From NCBI GenBank assembly GCA_010671905.1, contig JAAHII010000001.1, positions 2,418,001 through 2,482,000 on the forward strand: a DNA stretch of 64,000 bases, read 5' to 3'. The translations under genes and the position numbers were made by a program. How positions within the stretch are numbered: position 1 is the stretch's first letter; each line of letters opens with the position of its first letter. The stretch is from Leptolyngbya sp. SIOISBB. Its GTDB lineage: Bacteria > Cyanobacteriota > Cyanobacteriia > Phormidesmidales > Phormidesmidaceae. Shown here in pieces: positions 9,774 to 22,727 of this stretch. The notes under the pieces are model-generated. The model saw only the letters and a program-made list of their open reading frames with translations. It searched no databases and was not told the origin of the DNA.

Positions 9774-12700
9774 TTAGACAGGGAATACAAACCGCCCTTC
9801 AAAGCGGCCCGCTGCTTGATAATGCTGGAAGCCACTTGGAAGACTCCCATTACTGACAGCTCCGGCAATATCAGGCTGGAGAGCTAGATAGCTTGCTTCG
9901 CTATAAGCAGCACTTGGTTGCCGCCCCTCAAACTGCCCGAATGCCACAAAGTGATCGTAGGCAGTGGCGGTAGTAATGCCACCTGCAATCAAGTCAGAAT
10001 TATTAGCCAGATAGAACTGCGCGTCAAACAGTGACAGATCAGGCAGGCGGTTTTCGTCGACTCCAAATAAGACGTAGTGTTGGAAAGCACTTGCCAAAGA
10101 GCCATTGTTAACCGCGGCCGCTACTCCGGGATTGTTGAGCAGATAATCACTCTGGTCAAAGAAGGCACTGGGGTCACGACCTTCAATATGACCAAAATTC
10201 AAGAAATGTGCTAAACCACTGCTCACAGAGCCATTGGCGACACCGTTAGCCACAAGGGGATTCTGACTGAGATAGAACGCCTCGTCGTAGAGCACGCTCG
10301 GGTTGCGTCCCTCATTAATCCCAAAGGCGACAAAGTGCTGATAACCAGAACTCAATACCCCGCCCGCTACGAGGGCAGCAACGTCTGGGTTTTGGTCGAG
10401 GTAGAAGGCTTCATCATAAAGTTGGGCAAGCGGCAAACCACCAATAGTATCCCCAGGGGCGATCGCGGCTGGGTTTTGCAATTTCAGTTGCTTCTCAAAG
10501 TCAAAGAAGGAACTGAGCTGCCCGGTCACGATGATGCTGACACTGGTTGTTGCCGTCGCCCCTTGGTCGTCACTGATGGTGTAGCTAAAGGTGTCAATAG
10601 TAGATTGATTCACGGGCAAGGCATTAAACACCCCGTTGGGATCATAGGTAAAGGTGCCATTGCCGTTATTAATGATCAAGCCACGCACGCCAGACGTATC
10701 AACGCTTTGTAAGGTAAGGACACCGCCTTCAGGGTCAAAGTCATTGGCGAGCACATTGGCAGTCGTAAAGGCGGTCGACTCGTTCGTGACAAACCCAGCA
10801 CCACTATCGGCTACAGCAACCGGTGGGTCATTGATGCCCGTGACATCAATCGTGATTTGCCCAGTCACCGTGCCACCTTGACCATCACTGACGGTATAAG
10901 TGAGATTTTCGGTCTCGACTTGACCACCTAAGAGGCCCTGCCCCGGTGTATAGGTCAAGCTGGTGCCGTTGTTGGTAATGATGCCAAAGCTACCAGCGGT
11001 GACGCTTTCAATCGTCAGCGTGTCACCCAGGTCAACATCATCGGCCCCAGCCGCCACGAGTACATCGAGTGGAATAGGTGTCCCTTCGGTAGTCGTGAAA
11101 TTGAGGAGATTGTTGAGCAGGGTCGGCGCTTCATTGACGCCATTGACCACGATAGAAGCGGTCGCTGTATCAGTGCCGCCATTGGCATCTTCGATGGTGT
11201 AAGTAAAGGTCTCCGTTTGAGTCTGACCGACCGAAAGCCCCCGCAGTGCCGCTGAAGTCGTCGGATCATACTTGACCGTACCGTCGAAGTTCAGGGTGAG
11301 CTCGGCCCCAGATGCCAGCGTGATTGTACTCCCTGTCCCAACTGGAGAAGAGTTGAGCTGAGTAATTTCAATGGCGTCATTATCAGGGTCTTCATCATTG
11401 GCGAGCAGATCGAGCGCCATCAAGGCCTGATTGTCATCGGTCTCAAACCCAACACCGCTGTCATCTTCGGCGATGGGCAAATCATTCACCCCAGTAACAG
11501 TGACGGTGACGGTGGCGGTTTGAGTGCCGCCATTGCCGTCATCAACTACGTAGCTAAAGGTGTCAGTGGTTGTTGCTCCGGCCGCTAGGGTGAACTTACC
11601 CGTGGGGTCATAATTAATGACGCCGCCGTTGATCGTCACTACTCCCGTTGTGCCAGCCGTATTCACGCTGCTGATTGAGAGCTTGTCACTCGTGTCGGGG
11701 TCAGAGTCATTGGCTAAGACGTTGATAGTAATGTCCCCATTTTCAAAGGCAGTGTCGATATCGGCATTGGCGATGGGCGCGTCGTTCTTACCTTCAATCG
11801 TGATGGTGACAGTACCTGTTGCGGTCTGGTTATTCGGCGCGTTCGTAGTGTCGTTGTCATTCACCGTGTACGTAAAGGTGTCAGTCACTGACTCCCCAAC
11901 GGCTAAGAAGTTGAAGGCGTTACCCGGATTGTAATTAATCGCGCTGCCCACGATCGTCACTTCAGCACCGCCTGCAGTCGTGACTATGCCGGTCTGACCA
12001 TCGATCGCGGTAATGGCCAAAGTGGTGCCGCTGTCATCAGTGTCGTTGGCCGTCAACGCAAGATTCGTCAGCGTGGTGTCTTCATCCGTGGTGAAAGCAT
12101 CATCGACCACCACTGGTGGATCGTTGACCGGGGTAAAGTCGATGCCGCCACCGGCATCCGTCGTCAAGGTCACACTGTCAGAGCTAGTCCCATCTGTGAC
12201 CGTAATCTTGAAACTCGGGGGCGTATCTGAGCCGTCTGGCTTAAAGCTAATAGCCCCGTCTGATATTTGCTCCTGTGTGAAGGTGGTCACAATCGTTGAG
12301 GTGACTGTGCCGCCAACGTCTTCAGTGAGGAAAAAGTCACCCCCAGCGACAGGGGTACCGGTGTTTACACCAGTAACGGTATAAACCAGATCCGCGTCAT
12401 CGGTATCTCGATCAGTCGTGTCAAGAATCGTGTTATCTAACTCTAATGACTGCCCCTCAGTCAGCGAGAAAGCAGCAGTGGTGATTTCGGGCGCATTATC
12501 CACTGGGAACTGTGAATCGTCGATAATGGCCGCTGCCGGTGTGCTGGCGAGTCCGTCGGAGTCAATAACGATCACGTCGTAGCTGGGCAGATCATCGTCT
12601 AGACCATCATCTTTGAAGGTGAGTTCGCCGAGGCTGACCTGGGTGATGGTGAAACTATCGAGCCCCCCGGTAGGATCAGTGTCTAATTCAACTCCGTTGA

Positions 12701-15700
12701 GGAAGAAGCTGCCGCCAACCACATTGGTGATTTGGAAGGTGAGCTCAGTGACCGCGTCTTCGCGATCGCTCGCCGAAAGATTGTCTTGAGTCAGGACTAC
12801 TTCATCACCCTCAATCGGACTGAGCGTATTGTTGATGAGCATCGGTGCTTCGTTTGCCAGCTCAAACGCAGGCGCAAAGGCCTGAGTGAGGACGTTGGCA
12901 CCAGCACCGCCATTGTTGTCTTCCAGCTTGAGGGTAAAGGTCGGCGCTTGGTCGCCCTGAGGGACAAACTCAACATTAACCGCTGCGTTGTCAATATCAG
13001 CTTGAGTAAAGCTACTAACCTGAGTGCCATTCAGGGTAAAGAAGCCATTGACTGAGTCCACTACCGTGTACTTTAAGTCAGCAGCCGGACTCTCTTCATC
13101 CGTGACCGCAATTTTGAATTCGGTAGCATCGACAGGAGTGGTCGAGACGATTTCAATGGAGGTATTTTCCGTCACTAGTGGGAAGGCCAGAGCAAAGTCA
13201 CCTTCCGGAATGGTCATGTCAACCGGCATCGGCACATCGTTGACGGCGATGAAGTTGGCGGCAACAGCAAAGTCGGCATCTGTTAGAGCCTTAGTATTGA
13301 TCGTCGCATCCGATGGAATGCCCTGATCAGCAAGCTCCAAGCTAAAGGTCGGCGGCGCGTCATCCAAGCCATCATCGACAAAGATCACTTCCCCGGCGTT
13401 GACCTGCGCTTGCGTGAAGGAAGCAAGCGGATTAATGAGATCACTGCTGAGGAAGAAGTCCCCGCCATTGGTGGCGTTCACCGTGTAAGTCAAGTCTGCT
13501 GGAGCGGACTCTTCATCAACGAATTCCAGCACCGAGTCGTCGAGGGTAAACGGTTCGCCTTCGGTGAGGGCGATCGTGGCCACTGTCACCTGCTGCGGTA
13601 CATCATTCGTCGCCGTTAGTGTGCCGATAAAATCCAGAAAAGCGCTCTTTGCTCCCAGAGCATCAACATCTGTCACCGTCACGCGATAAGTCGGTGGGTC
13701 ATTGCTGTCTAGATCATTTTCAAAGAGCAAATCGCCATTCTGAATATTGTCGCGGGTAAAGGTATCGGTAGCCGTGAGGGCTTGTCCGGCAACGCCCGTA
13801 ATGTTGCCAGCAATATCAATAAAGCTACCGCCTGAGACCTCAGAAACGCTAAATATTAGATCGGCGGCGGGAGTCTCGCCGGCCTCATCAATGGCGTCAA
13901 TATTAGCCAGCGTCACGGGGGCGCTGCCGCCCTCATTCACATCGATCGCCGCTAAAGCCGTCGTGCCATCAGCCTGCACCAGCGTCGGCTGATCGTTGAC
14001 ACGATCAAAGGTGATTGTGGCCAACTCCGGGGCCGTCGTAATAGCTGGTCCCGTGACGCCCGTTTCCATCATGTCCGTCACCGTGACGGAATACGTGGGC
14101 GCGTCTTCGGTACCGTCGTGAGTAAAGGTGACATTACCGACAATGACGTCTTCGTAAGAGAAGGAGCCCGTCGCCGCTACTTGCCCCTCGCCAAAAACAC
14201 CGGCGTTAGGGCCAACGATGGTAAAGAACCCATTGGTGATATCGGCAATATTGAACGTCAGGTCAAAGGCATTAGTCTCGATATCTGTCGCGCTCAGATT
14301 AGCTGGCCCGATGAGCAGGTTCGTCACCCCTTCCTCAACGACGAGTTCGTTTTTACCGAGTACCGGCGCATCATTATCGTTCGTAAAGTTACCCGCCAAA
14401 TCAACCTTAAAGGTAAAGGGTTCAGACGGTAACGTTTCAGTAAGCGAGACCTGCAGGCCTTGATCATTAGCAGTCAGCTGATAGCTGGGCGCATCATTAC
14501 TCCCGTCATGAATGAACGAAATCACACCCTGGTTGATATCGTCCTGCGTAAACTCAGTCACCGGTGCCAACACCGGCAGCCCCGAAACAGGATCGATCTC
14601 AGTAGAGCCATCACTAAAGAAGCCATTTTGCACCTCATCAACGGTAAAGACGATGCGCGTCGGTGAACCGGCCAGCACCGTATCGCCCACTGCATTCAGG
14701 CGATAATCTTCTTCATCCACCACTAAGATGTCGTCTTTCGTGAGAATGGTGACCCCACCTTGAGTCACATCAAAAATGCCAAAGTCTGCAGGGGCAATCA
14801 GATCACTAGCGGTGGGGGCATCGTTCACTGGCGTGTAAACCAGCGTCACCGGGCTCGGATCGCTATCTTTGGCCCCCAAGGCACCAGCTTGCGACCCTGT
14901 ACCATCGTCAGTCACCGTTAGCGTATAGGTAGGTGCATCGCCAAAGCCCTCGTATTGAAAGCTGACCCGTTGATCAATGACATCCTGCTGAGTAAACGCA
15001 TCCGTCAAATCAAACGCGTCAGCACCATTAGAGTCGGTAATCACGACACCATCCAGCAAAAATTGACCATTCGTTAAATTGCTGACGCTGTAAGTCAAAC
15101 CAGCAGGGCCGGTCTCTTCATCAGTAGCTTGCAGATTGAGCGTTGTGATGGGCACCGTGGTGTCTTCGGTGATAGCCAGCGTGTTGAGCCCAATCTTCGG
15201 CGCATCATTTTCGGTGACCAGCGTGGGCGCATAAATCTCAGTATCGGTGCTATTGCCATCGGTGACTTCGAGAGTATACGTGGGGTTGGTATTGTCGCCC
15301 CCGTGAATGTACACCACCACCCCATCATTCACCTGGGCCTGGGTAAAGGTATTGGTCTCAATGGGCATAGCAGCCGGTGAACCATCAGGATTTTGCGTAA
15401 AGGCAAATTTCCCTCCCACCGAATTAGTGACGGTATAGAACAACTGTTCGGGTGGGGTGTCAGGGTCGAGGGCGTTGATGTTGGTAGACGTCATCAACAG
15501 GGTTTGCCCCTCGTTGATGCTAAAGGGCACCCCGTCATCAGCGGTGTCAAACGTCTCTTCTAGCACTGGGGTGTCATCGATGTCGTTGAGAGTGACATCA
15601 ATCGTCACGATTGGGGATAACTCATCGGTTAATCCCGTACCCGCATCACCACCGATATCTCTCACCTGCACCTTAAAGCTGGGAGACAGGTCAGCAACCG

Positions 15701-16791
15701 TGAACTCGTTGCTGTCGTCATGCTTAAAGATGACCTGACTCTGCAACACATCTTGCACAGTGAATTCGATATCACCACCCGTCGCGTCCTCGAAGGTCAG
15801 ACCACCGTTGGTACTGATGAAACCATTGGTAATCTCTGACACGACAAAGGTCAGGTCAAAGGCATTCGTTTCGATATCACTGGCGTTGAGGTTCGCCTGG
15901 GTGATGGTGATCGTTTGACCTTCATTCACCGAGATGGGGTTACCCACAATCAGTGTGGGCACATCATTGACGTTCTCAAAGGTGAAGTCAGTGGGCGATT
16001 CGACATCCACCGTGACTTCCTTAGACTCCGGGAATGCAGTGCCGTCAAAGGTAAAGCCATTGTCATTGAGAGTGACGCTGAAGCTAGGCGCGTCTTCGCC
16101 CCCATCGTGCACAAACTGCACGACATTGCCTGCAATAACATCAGCATGGGTAAAGAACGTGGTGATTGCATTACCATCGGCGTCGGCAAAGAAACCGTTC
16201 TTGGCCGTGAAGGTATAGACCAGTTGATCAGCGGTTTGCTGACCGGCCGCAAACTCGACATCGGTCAGGGCAAACACTGCTGTATCAATGAAGAAGGAAC
16301 CGCCTTCGGAAATTGTTGCGCCCGGAATGGTTACCGTCAGCGCTGGCACATCATTGGTGGGCGTAAAGGCAACATTGCCCTCAACATTCGTTAAGTCGGC
16401 AGGGGTGGTGGTCTGGTCATTCACCGTAATGGTAAATTCTGGGCGATCTTCTCCCTCATACAGGAAGAAGATATTGCCATCGATAATGTCTTGCAGGGTG
16501 AAGTCGGTATCAGGTGTGAGGGTCACCCCTCCGTCGTTGCTAAAGTTAAAGCTCGCTGCATCGGTTCCACCGATGGTGAAGTCAATGTCTGACGGTAGCG
16601 TGTCAGCGTCTGTAACACTCAACTGTGCCGTCGTTACCTGGAACTGCACCCCCTCGGTCACAGCAAAATTGTTGACCAGGTTTGATGGCGCATCATCAAC
16701 TGCGGCAATGGTGCCAGTACCACTAGCGGTCGTAATGTTGGTCGGGTCATCGTCACTGACTTGAATGTCATAGCTGATGGTATTAGGCGTA
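9774..16791 (-). CDS. Giant DUF4347/cadherin-repeat protein 2, C-terminal part
   Basis: This is the largest frame of the second giant gene. After the slip at 16792-16796 it reads VTEGVQFQVTTAQLSVTDAD and continues with many CSPG-type modules. It then has VCBS/tandem-95-like modules (NDPPVVVDDAFTTDEDTT, then GKNDAPIANAD, then GVNDLPIAEDDSG). It ends with five repeats of the form YDEAFYLDQNPDVAALVAGG...GYQHFVAFGINEGRNPS and finishes RFEGRFVFPV. The first internal ATG is at 16661. The domain order and the tail match giant protein 1, so the two genes are tandem paralogues. Predicted location is outside the cell or on its surface; the function is unknown beyond the adhesin-like architecture. Confidence 0.8.
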
Positions 16792-18735
16792 CCCCCACTG
16801 GCACTTCGTCAGTGTTTTCGCCGTTGTTGACAAAGAAGACCAGCCCCGACTCGATATCGTTTTGGGTAAAGGTGGTCGTAATGTTGGCAGCTTCGATGCC
16901 GTTGAGGGTAAAGTTGCCCCCCACGACATTGCTGACGGTGTAGGTCAGGTCGGCACCGACTGGCAAGTCCACATCAGTGGCAGAGATGATCGCTGTGGTG
17001 ATCGCGACAAAACTGTCTTCTGTAACGGCGATCGCCCCTAATTGAATGCCGGGAGTCCCTCCATCCTGATCGACAAACACTGGCGCATCATTCGTATTTT
17101 GGAAGTTAAGAATGTTAGCAGCCACCGTCGTCGATTCAGTCGCGGCAGTGGGTGCCCCAGCTGGGGTGAGGCGGCCATCATCTGTGACCGTAATCTCAAA
17201 TTCCGGCTCAACTTCGCCATCATAGGTGAAGGTAACATTGCCCAGCACCACATCCTGATAGGTAAAGGTGGTTTGCGAGAAAGCGGCCAGCACTTCCGCC
17301 GAATTCGCCGCTGCCGACGTGATTTCAATAGTGAGGTTGGCACTGTTCAGCGTTTCTTCGTCTTTGATCTGCAGCACCGAGGTGTTGATCGTCAGGGGCT
17401 GCCCCTCGACCACCGAGAACTGGTTTAACTCAATGGTGGGCGCGTCATTGGTAGCATTGAACGCGCCGAAATCAGTTGTCAGTACCGTAGCTGTTGCCGA
17501 CTCTGATGTAGGGAAGGCACGGCCATCGCTCAGCGTGAAGCCGTTATCTGCGACCGTGACGGTAAAGCTGGGGGCGGCAGGGGTGCCATCTTGAATAAAC
17601 TGAACGACATTGCCCGCCAAGACATCAGCGTGGGTAAAGTTGTTGATTTGGCTACCAGCGGCGTCAGCAAAGAAGCCATTCGTCGCCGTGTAGGTGTAGA
17701 TGATCTGCTCGGCGTCTTGCAGCGATGGCGTCGCGTCAAACTCGGCATCCGTGAACGTAAAGATAGTATCGGTAATGAAGAAGGAACCGCCTTCATTCAG
17801 GGTCACGCCACCCACATTAATGGCGAGGGTAGGCGTATCGTTGACAGGATCATAGTCACGCACGTTGCCAGCAGCAGTGGCATCCGCACTCGCGGCATCC
17901 CCGTCAGACACGGTAATGGTGAATTCAGGCGTATCCTCTCCTTCATAGTTGAAGAAGACCTTGTTATTGAGCAGATCTTCGCGAGTGAAGGTGGTGTTGG
18001 GCACGGGACCAGCACCTGCGTCCACCAAGAAAGCAGTTGAGGCATCACCCGTGATCGTGAACGTTAGATCCGCATCCACAGTGTCAATATCTTCAGCATC
18101 TAAGATGGCTGTCGTCACCTGGAACTGGCTTTCTTCCGTGATGTTAAAGGTGTTGGTGGTGATTACCGGGGCCGAAGCGACCACATCCGTAAAGGTGGCT
18201 GTGAGCGTGGTTTCGACCACACCGCCCTCGCCGTCATCAACAGTGAGCTTAAAGGCTGGTAGAGAGTCGCCAGCAGCCCCCGTAAAGGTGCCGTCATCGA
18301 CAAAGAAAACGAGATTACCCGCATTAAGCTGGGCCTGAGTAAAGGTGTTGGTCTCAACACCCGCGACAAAGAAGGTACCGCCAGTGACGTTACCGCCGTT
18401 GATATCAGTGACGGTGTAGACCAGGTTGCTGGCGCTGGTTTCTTCGTCAGTGGCGTCGATGTCGCCCGCATTGAGGGGTTGGGGAGTGCCTTCCTTCAGT
18501 TCAAATTCAAACTGCACCCCATCCGTCACGGCATCGCTATCAATAAAGTCGTTAAGGACAGGCAGATCGTTTTTGTCGGTAAAGTTAAGAACATTACCCA
18601 CTTCGGTGACAGAGGCACCGTCATCATCAGCCACGGTAATGGTGAAATCAGGTCCAATGGGATTGCCACCGGCATCGGTCAAGTTCGCTTCATTCTTAAA
18701 GAGGAAGAAGACATTGCCATCAATGACGTCCTGCA
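16658..18735 (-). CDS. Giant protein 2, middle part (between two frameshifts)
   Basis: The reading frame here lies between a one-base insertion at 18736-18739 and a one-base deletion at 16792-16796. It encodes about six CSPG-like modules, with motifs such as FTQAQLNAGNLVFFVDDGT and TFTYQDVVLGNVTFTYDGE. The stretch after 16792 (VRLIPSAMTFKSV...) is out of frame and ends at 16658. An ORF finder gives a start at 18787, which is out of the true frame until about 18738. It should not be read as a separate protein. Confidence 0.75.
16792..16796 (-). other. Frameshift in giant gene 2 (C5 run)
   Basis: On the minus strand GTGGGGGTACGCCT reads V-G-V-R-L. With one more G it reads V-G-G-T-P-N-T-I-S-Y-D, matching the expected strand sequence and joining the two frames. 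Confidence 0.8.
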
Positions 18736-21700
18736 GGGGTGAATACAGTATCGGTGACCCCATTAACGTCAACAAAACTATCGGCATCTGGCCCAGTGAT
18801 GGTGAAAGTCAGCTGTCCAGGGCCGTCAGTCACATCTTCATCCGTCGCATTGAGAATGAGCGGCGTGATTGGCAGCAGTTCGTCTTCAACAATAGTGAAT
18901 TCATTGAACAAGATTTCCGGCGCGTCATTGGCCTCGGTAACTGTACCGCCACCCGTGAGCGTAGCCGAACCGCCCTGCCCATCACTCACAGTGATGGTGT
19001 AGCTGGGGTCAGTCGTGCTGCCATCATTAATAAAGCGCACCCGACCGGCATTGATTTCGGCTTGGGTAAAGGTGTTAGTCTCGCTGCCATCGAGCAAGAA
19101 GTTGCCGCCGTCAACATCGCTCACCACGAAGGACAGATCCCCATCAGCAGTCTCCTCATCAGTGGCCGCAATAATGCTGTTATTGATGAGGACAGAGGGG
19201 CCATCTTCAGTGACGTTGATATCGCCCAGCTGAATACCGAGAGTTCCTCCATCTTGATCAACAAAGACGGGATCGTCATTTTGAGCAGTAAAGGACTCGG
19301 GCGGAATTTGAACAAACTGACTCGCCTCTAGCGACGGGGCCCCGTCATCCGCCACGGTCACGGTAAAGGCGAGCCCATCAACCCCCAGATCGTTGGCATT
19401 CTCATACAGCAAACTGACGTTGCCGTTATCAATATCCGCCAGGGTAAAGGTAGTCGCAGCAACCCCATTGACTAAAAAGCTACCGGCACCCGGACCAGTA
19501 ATCGTAAAGGTGAGGTTAGCCGGATCTGTGGTCTCGTCATCGATCGCATCTAGCAGGCTGCGATTAATGGGGAGTTCCTGATCTTCGGTGACGACAAAAT
19601 TGCCCACCAAGAGAGTAGGCGGATCATTGGTACCGGCGACATTGACGGTGTACTCGATGCTTTCAAATCCGCCGTCCCCATCACCAACCTGCAACGTGAA
19701 AGTGTCGGTGCCGTTAAAGTCGGCGTTAGGAGTATAAATGACATTCTGAACCCCGTTTTCGGGGCTACTACCAAAGGTGAGGGTGCCATTGTCGGGGGCA
19801 TCGATCTCACTCCAAACCAGGATGTCTTCGACGCCGACATCGGTGGCTTTCACCGTAAAGGCGATCGGGGTATCTTCGGTCGCGGCTAGTGGGGTGGCCG
19901 TGGTATCCGGTGGCGCTGAGATGACCGGGGCGACATTACTGACCTGAATTTCGCGGGTGGCTTTGTCGGTTGCCCCCAATTTATCAGTGACGGTGACCTC
20001 GATGGTATAGGTGCCGCTACCCTCGTCCGCATAGGTATGGGTCAGGTTATCAAAAGAGACCGTTCCTTGATCGGTGTCGGTAAAGATGCCAAGGTCAGCT
20101 TCGGTAAAGGTCTTAACGGTGCCGTCGCCCCAATCAATGGTGATGGAGTGAACATCATCAATTAACAGCTCAGTCGAGTTATCAACATCATCAAAGGTGC
20201 CAGAGAGGGTAACCGTATCGCCCTCATTAATCGTGTCATCGTCAGGAGTGAAGACCAGATTTGTCGGGTCGTCATTAACTGACTTAACAATGACAGCGAC
20301 GTTGACGGCAGTGACGTCGTCGCCATCGCTCACCTCGATAATGACGTTGTCGCCGCCAAAGAAGTCGGCATCGGGGGTGTAGGTCAGGGTTTGGGTTGTG
20401 CCAGTCGTGCTTGTCAAGCTGACAGTGCCATTGTCAGGTCCATCGATGATCTGCCAAGTAAAGTTGGTGGCAGTCGTGTCGCTAGCGTTGAAGATCGTAG
20501 TTCCAGTCGTGTCTTCATTAATGGAGAGGAAGGTGCTGGCAGGATCGACCACTGGCGGCAGATTATTGATAGTGATGGCTTCTGAGGCGATATCGGTGAG
20601 GCCAGCATCGTCTCGAACCGTGACCACTACAGAGACGTCATCATTCGCCAAAAAATCGTGAGCGACATTGAAGGAGTAGGTAGTCCCGTTGCGCTGCAAG
20701 TCCCCAGTAGTGAGCTCAGTGGGAGTGGAGCCATCACCCCAGTCGATCGTGACTGTGAATTCGTCACCGACATCGGGATCTTGGAAGGTGCCGCTGAGGA
20801 TAATGTTGCCACCCTCGTCAATATTGTTGTCAGAGGCCGACAAGGTGAGCCCGGTAGGCGCATCGGCCTCAGGGGTCACCGTGACATTGAACTGGACGGT
20901 ATCGAGGCCGCCGTCGTCATCTCGCACCTGAATTTCAAACGTTTCAGTGCCGTTGAAATTCAGATCTGGCGTGTACGTGAAGAACTGAGTCGCATCATTG
21001 CCAACGGGAGCCGTCAGACTACCACCGTTGGAGGGTGAACCGACACTCCATGTCAGTACATCGACTGAAGATGGATCTGTCGCTGTGAGGAAAAAGCTCT
21101 GAGAGCCATCTTCTGCCAGGGTGAAATTGAGGGGAATCGAAGGCGTAATCTCGGGGGCAACATTGAGCACAGAGATGTTGCGAGTGACGGGGTCAGTTGT
21201 GCCAACAGCTCCCGCCGCATCTTCAACCGTAACCGAGATCTCGCCCTGGAAATCATCGGCATAGGTATTGCTAGCGGAAAACATCCCGTTGCTATCGACG
21301 GTGACGGTGATATCATCAGCCGTCGCGCCGTCATTGGTCCAGTCAATAGTGACCTTTTGAGTGTCACCGGCATCCGGATCGGATACCTGTCCCGTCAGGG
21401 TCACAGTTTCGCCTTCGTTCACCGTCCCTAGGGCACTGAGACTAGTGATTTCCGGGGCTTCGTTGACATCTTTGACCTGCACAAAGACCGCTTCGCTGTC
21501 GCTAAACCCAGCCGCATCGCTAGCGGTGACCGTGAGCTGATAAGTGTTCGGGGAACCTTCAAAGTCGAGGTCATCGGCGTCATTGACAGAGATCACGCCT
21601 GTGTTGTCGATCGCAAACGCCGCGTTGCCATCACCATCGTTATCGAGGTTACCGGCAGTGATCGCCCACGTATCGACAGTGCCCGTGACGGCTACCTGGC

Positions 21701-22727
21701 CACCCCCATCGAGAGGCGTTGCGGCCGCGCTATTTTCATCAATGGTGAAGATCTGAGCCGGGGTAATCACCGGGGGCACATCAAGCTCAATGGTGATGCC
21801 AGTGTCATTCCCGGTCGTCTGCTGGAAACCAGTGCCATCAACGGCGAAATAATACGTGACGCCATTGACGGCATTAAAGTTAACACTGGCCCCCGTCGTG
21901 GCTCCGCCTATCGCCGTAAAGTCGGTATCAATCAGGGAAAAACTGCCGAAATCGGCGCTGGTAGCGTTGACTGGCCCGCTATATACCGCCAACACGGTAC
22001 CAATATCGCTGCCGATCGTGTTGATATTGACCAAGCCATCGATGTTCGCGGTCCAGCTCCACCAGACAGAGTCGTTAGCCAAAATTTGACCAGCGACATC
22101 TTGCCCAAACCCGGTGGGGTCATGTAGTGGTTCACCTAGTTGCGCATCGGCATCGGCATTGCCGTCTTGCAGCGGGCCTCCGGGCGTGATGGGAGTGGCA
22201 TTTTCAATGTCGTTCGCCAAGCTGCCAGGATAGGTGGAGATCGCGTCAGCCGTCAGGAGCGATCGCCGCTCGACTTCGCCCCAGAAGGCATCGAGCGTCC
22301 AGTCACCACCCTGATCCGCGTGGCCCAGCAAATGAGTCGAGGCCGCAATATTGGCGTTAGTTAGGGCATGGACGGCCGACAAAAACTCAGTCCCGGCATC
22401 GCCAGCGGCGACTCGACAACCATAAAAGTGAATGTTTTTGATTTTCGTAGTAGCTGTCCATTGGCGGAGGCGATCGCCATAACGCGGCAGCGTTGACAAA
22501 CTCAATTCTGTATTGCCTAAAAAGAGTTGCCCGGGCGCACCGTGGGCCACGACATAGACATCAGTCGTCTCGGGACGCGCTTGCAATGCCGCAGCAATGT
22601 GCGCGACACCATCGCGATCGTAGGGCAAAATCAGGATTTCAGCGTCAAAAGCAAGCCCTGCGGCCAACTGCAAAGGAGCTTCAATACCAGCATCAACAAC
22701 AACAACAGAATTCGCTTTATTCGCCAT
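18720..22727 (-). CDS. Giant protein 2, N-terminal part with DUF4347 domain
   Basis: The best start is the ATG at 22727 (MANKANSVVVVDAG). A GTG at 22772 is also open but less likely. Residues about 1-165 form a DUF4347 domain with VVAHGAPGQLFLG and HFYGCRVAAGDAG. The conserved His-Gly and Gly-Cys pair resembles clan CD (caspase/CHAT) peptidase sites; this is inference. Next comes a pre-peptidase-like beta domain (WWSWTANIDGLVNINT), then a cadherin-like domain (FTIDENSAAATPLDGG), PKD/VCBS-like modules (TVNEGETVTLTGQVSDPD) and CSPG modules. A base insertion at 18736-18739 truncates the frame (TVFTPAGRH). The corrected gene 22727-9774 encodes about 4317 residues. DUF4347 is common at the N-terminus of giant cyanobacterial surface proteins. 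Confidence 0.8.
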   Translation of the reverse strand: MANKANSVVVVDAGIEAPLQLAAGLAFDAEILILPYDRDGVAHIAAALQARPETTDVYVVAHGAPGQLFLGNTELSLSTLPRYGDRLRQWTATTKIKNIHFYGCRVAAGDAGTEFLSAVHALTNANIAASTHLLGHADQGGDWTLDAFWGEVERRSLLTADAISTYPGSLANDIENATPITPGGPLQDGNADADAQLGEPLHDPTGFGQDVAGQILANDSVWWSWTANIDGLVNINTIGSDIGTVLAVYSGPVNATSADFGSFSLIDTDFTAIGGATTGASVNFNAVNGVTYYFAVDGTGFQQTTGNDTGITIELDVPPVITPAQIFTIDENSAAATPLDGGGQVAVTGTVDTWAITAGNLDNDGDGNAAFAIDNTGVISVNDADDLDFEGSPNTYQLTVTASDAAGFSDSEAVFVQVKDVNEAPEITSLSALGTVNEGETVTLTGQVSDPDAGDTQKVTIDWTNDGATADDITVTVDSNGMFSASNTYADDFQGEISVTVEDAAGAVGTTDPVTRNISVLNVAPEITPSIPLNFTLAEDGSQSFFLTATDPSSVDVLTWSVGSPSNGGSLTAPVGNDATQFFTYTPDLNFNGTETFEIQVRDDDGGLDTVQFNVTVTPEADAPTGLTLSASDNNIDEGGNIILSGTFQDPDVGDEFTVTIDWGDGSTPTELTTGDLQRNGTTYSFNVAHDFLANDDVSVVVTVRDDAGLTDIASEAITINNLPPVVDPASTFLSINEDTTGTTIFNASDTTATNFTWQIIDGPDNGTVSLTSTTGTTQTLTYTPDADFFGGDNVIIEVSDGDDVTAVNVAVIVKSVNDDPTNLVFTPDDDTINEGDTVTLSGTFDDVDNSTELLIDDVHSITIDWGDGTVKTFTEADLGIFTDTDQGTVSFDNLTHTYADEGSGTYTIEVTVTDKLGATDKATREIQVSNVAPVISAPPDTTATPLAATEDTPIAFTVKATDVGVEDILVWSEIDAPDNGTLTFGSSPENGVQNVIYTPNADFNGTDTFTLQVGDGDGGFESIEYTVNVAGTNDPPTLLVGNFVVTEDQELPINRSLLDAIDDETTDPANLTFTITGPGAGSFLVNGVAATTFTLADIDNGNVSLLYENANDLGVDGLAFTVTVADDGAPSLEASQFVQIPPESFTAQNDDPVFVDQDGGTLGIQLGDINVTEDGPSVLINNSIIAATDEETADGDLSFVVSDVDGGNFLLDGSETNTFTQAEINAGRVRFINDGSTTDPSYTITVSDGQGGSATLTGGGTVTEANDAPEILFNEFTIVEDELLPITPLILNATDEDVTDGPGQLTFTITGPDADSFVDVNGVTDTVFTPAGRH
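18736..18739 (-). other. Frameshift in giant gene 2 (G4 run)
   Basis: On the minus strand TTCACCCCTGCAGGACGTCATTGA gives F-T-P-A-G-R-H-stop. With one C fewer it reads F-T-L-Q-D-V-I-D-G, the normal module sequence, and continues in the next frame. Confidence 0.85.
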
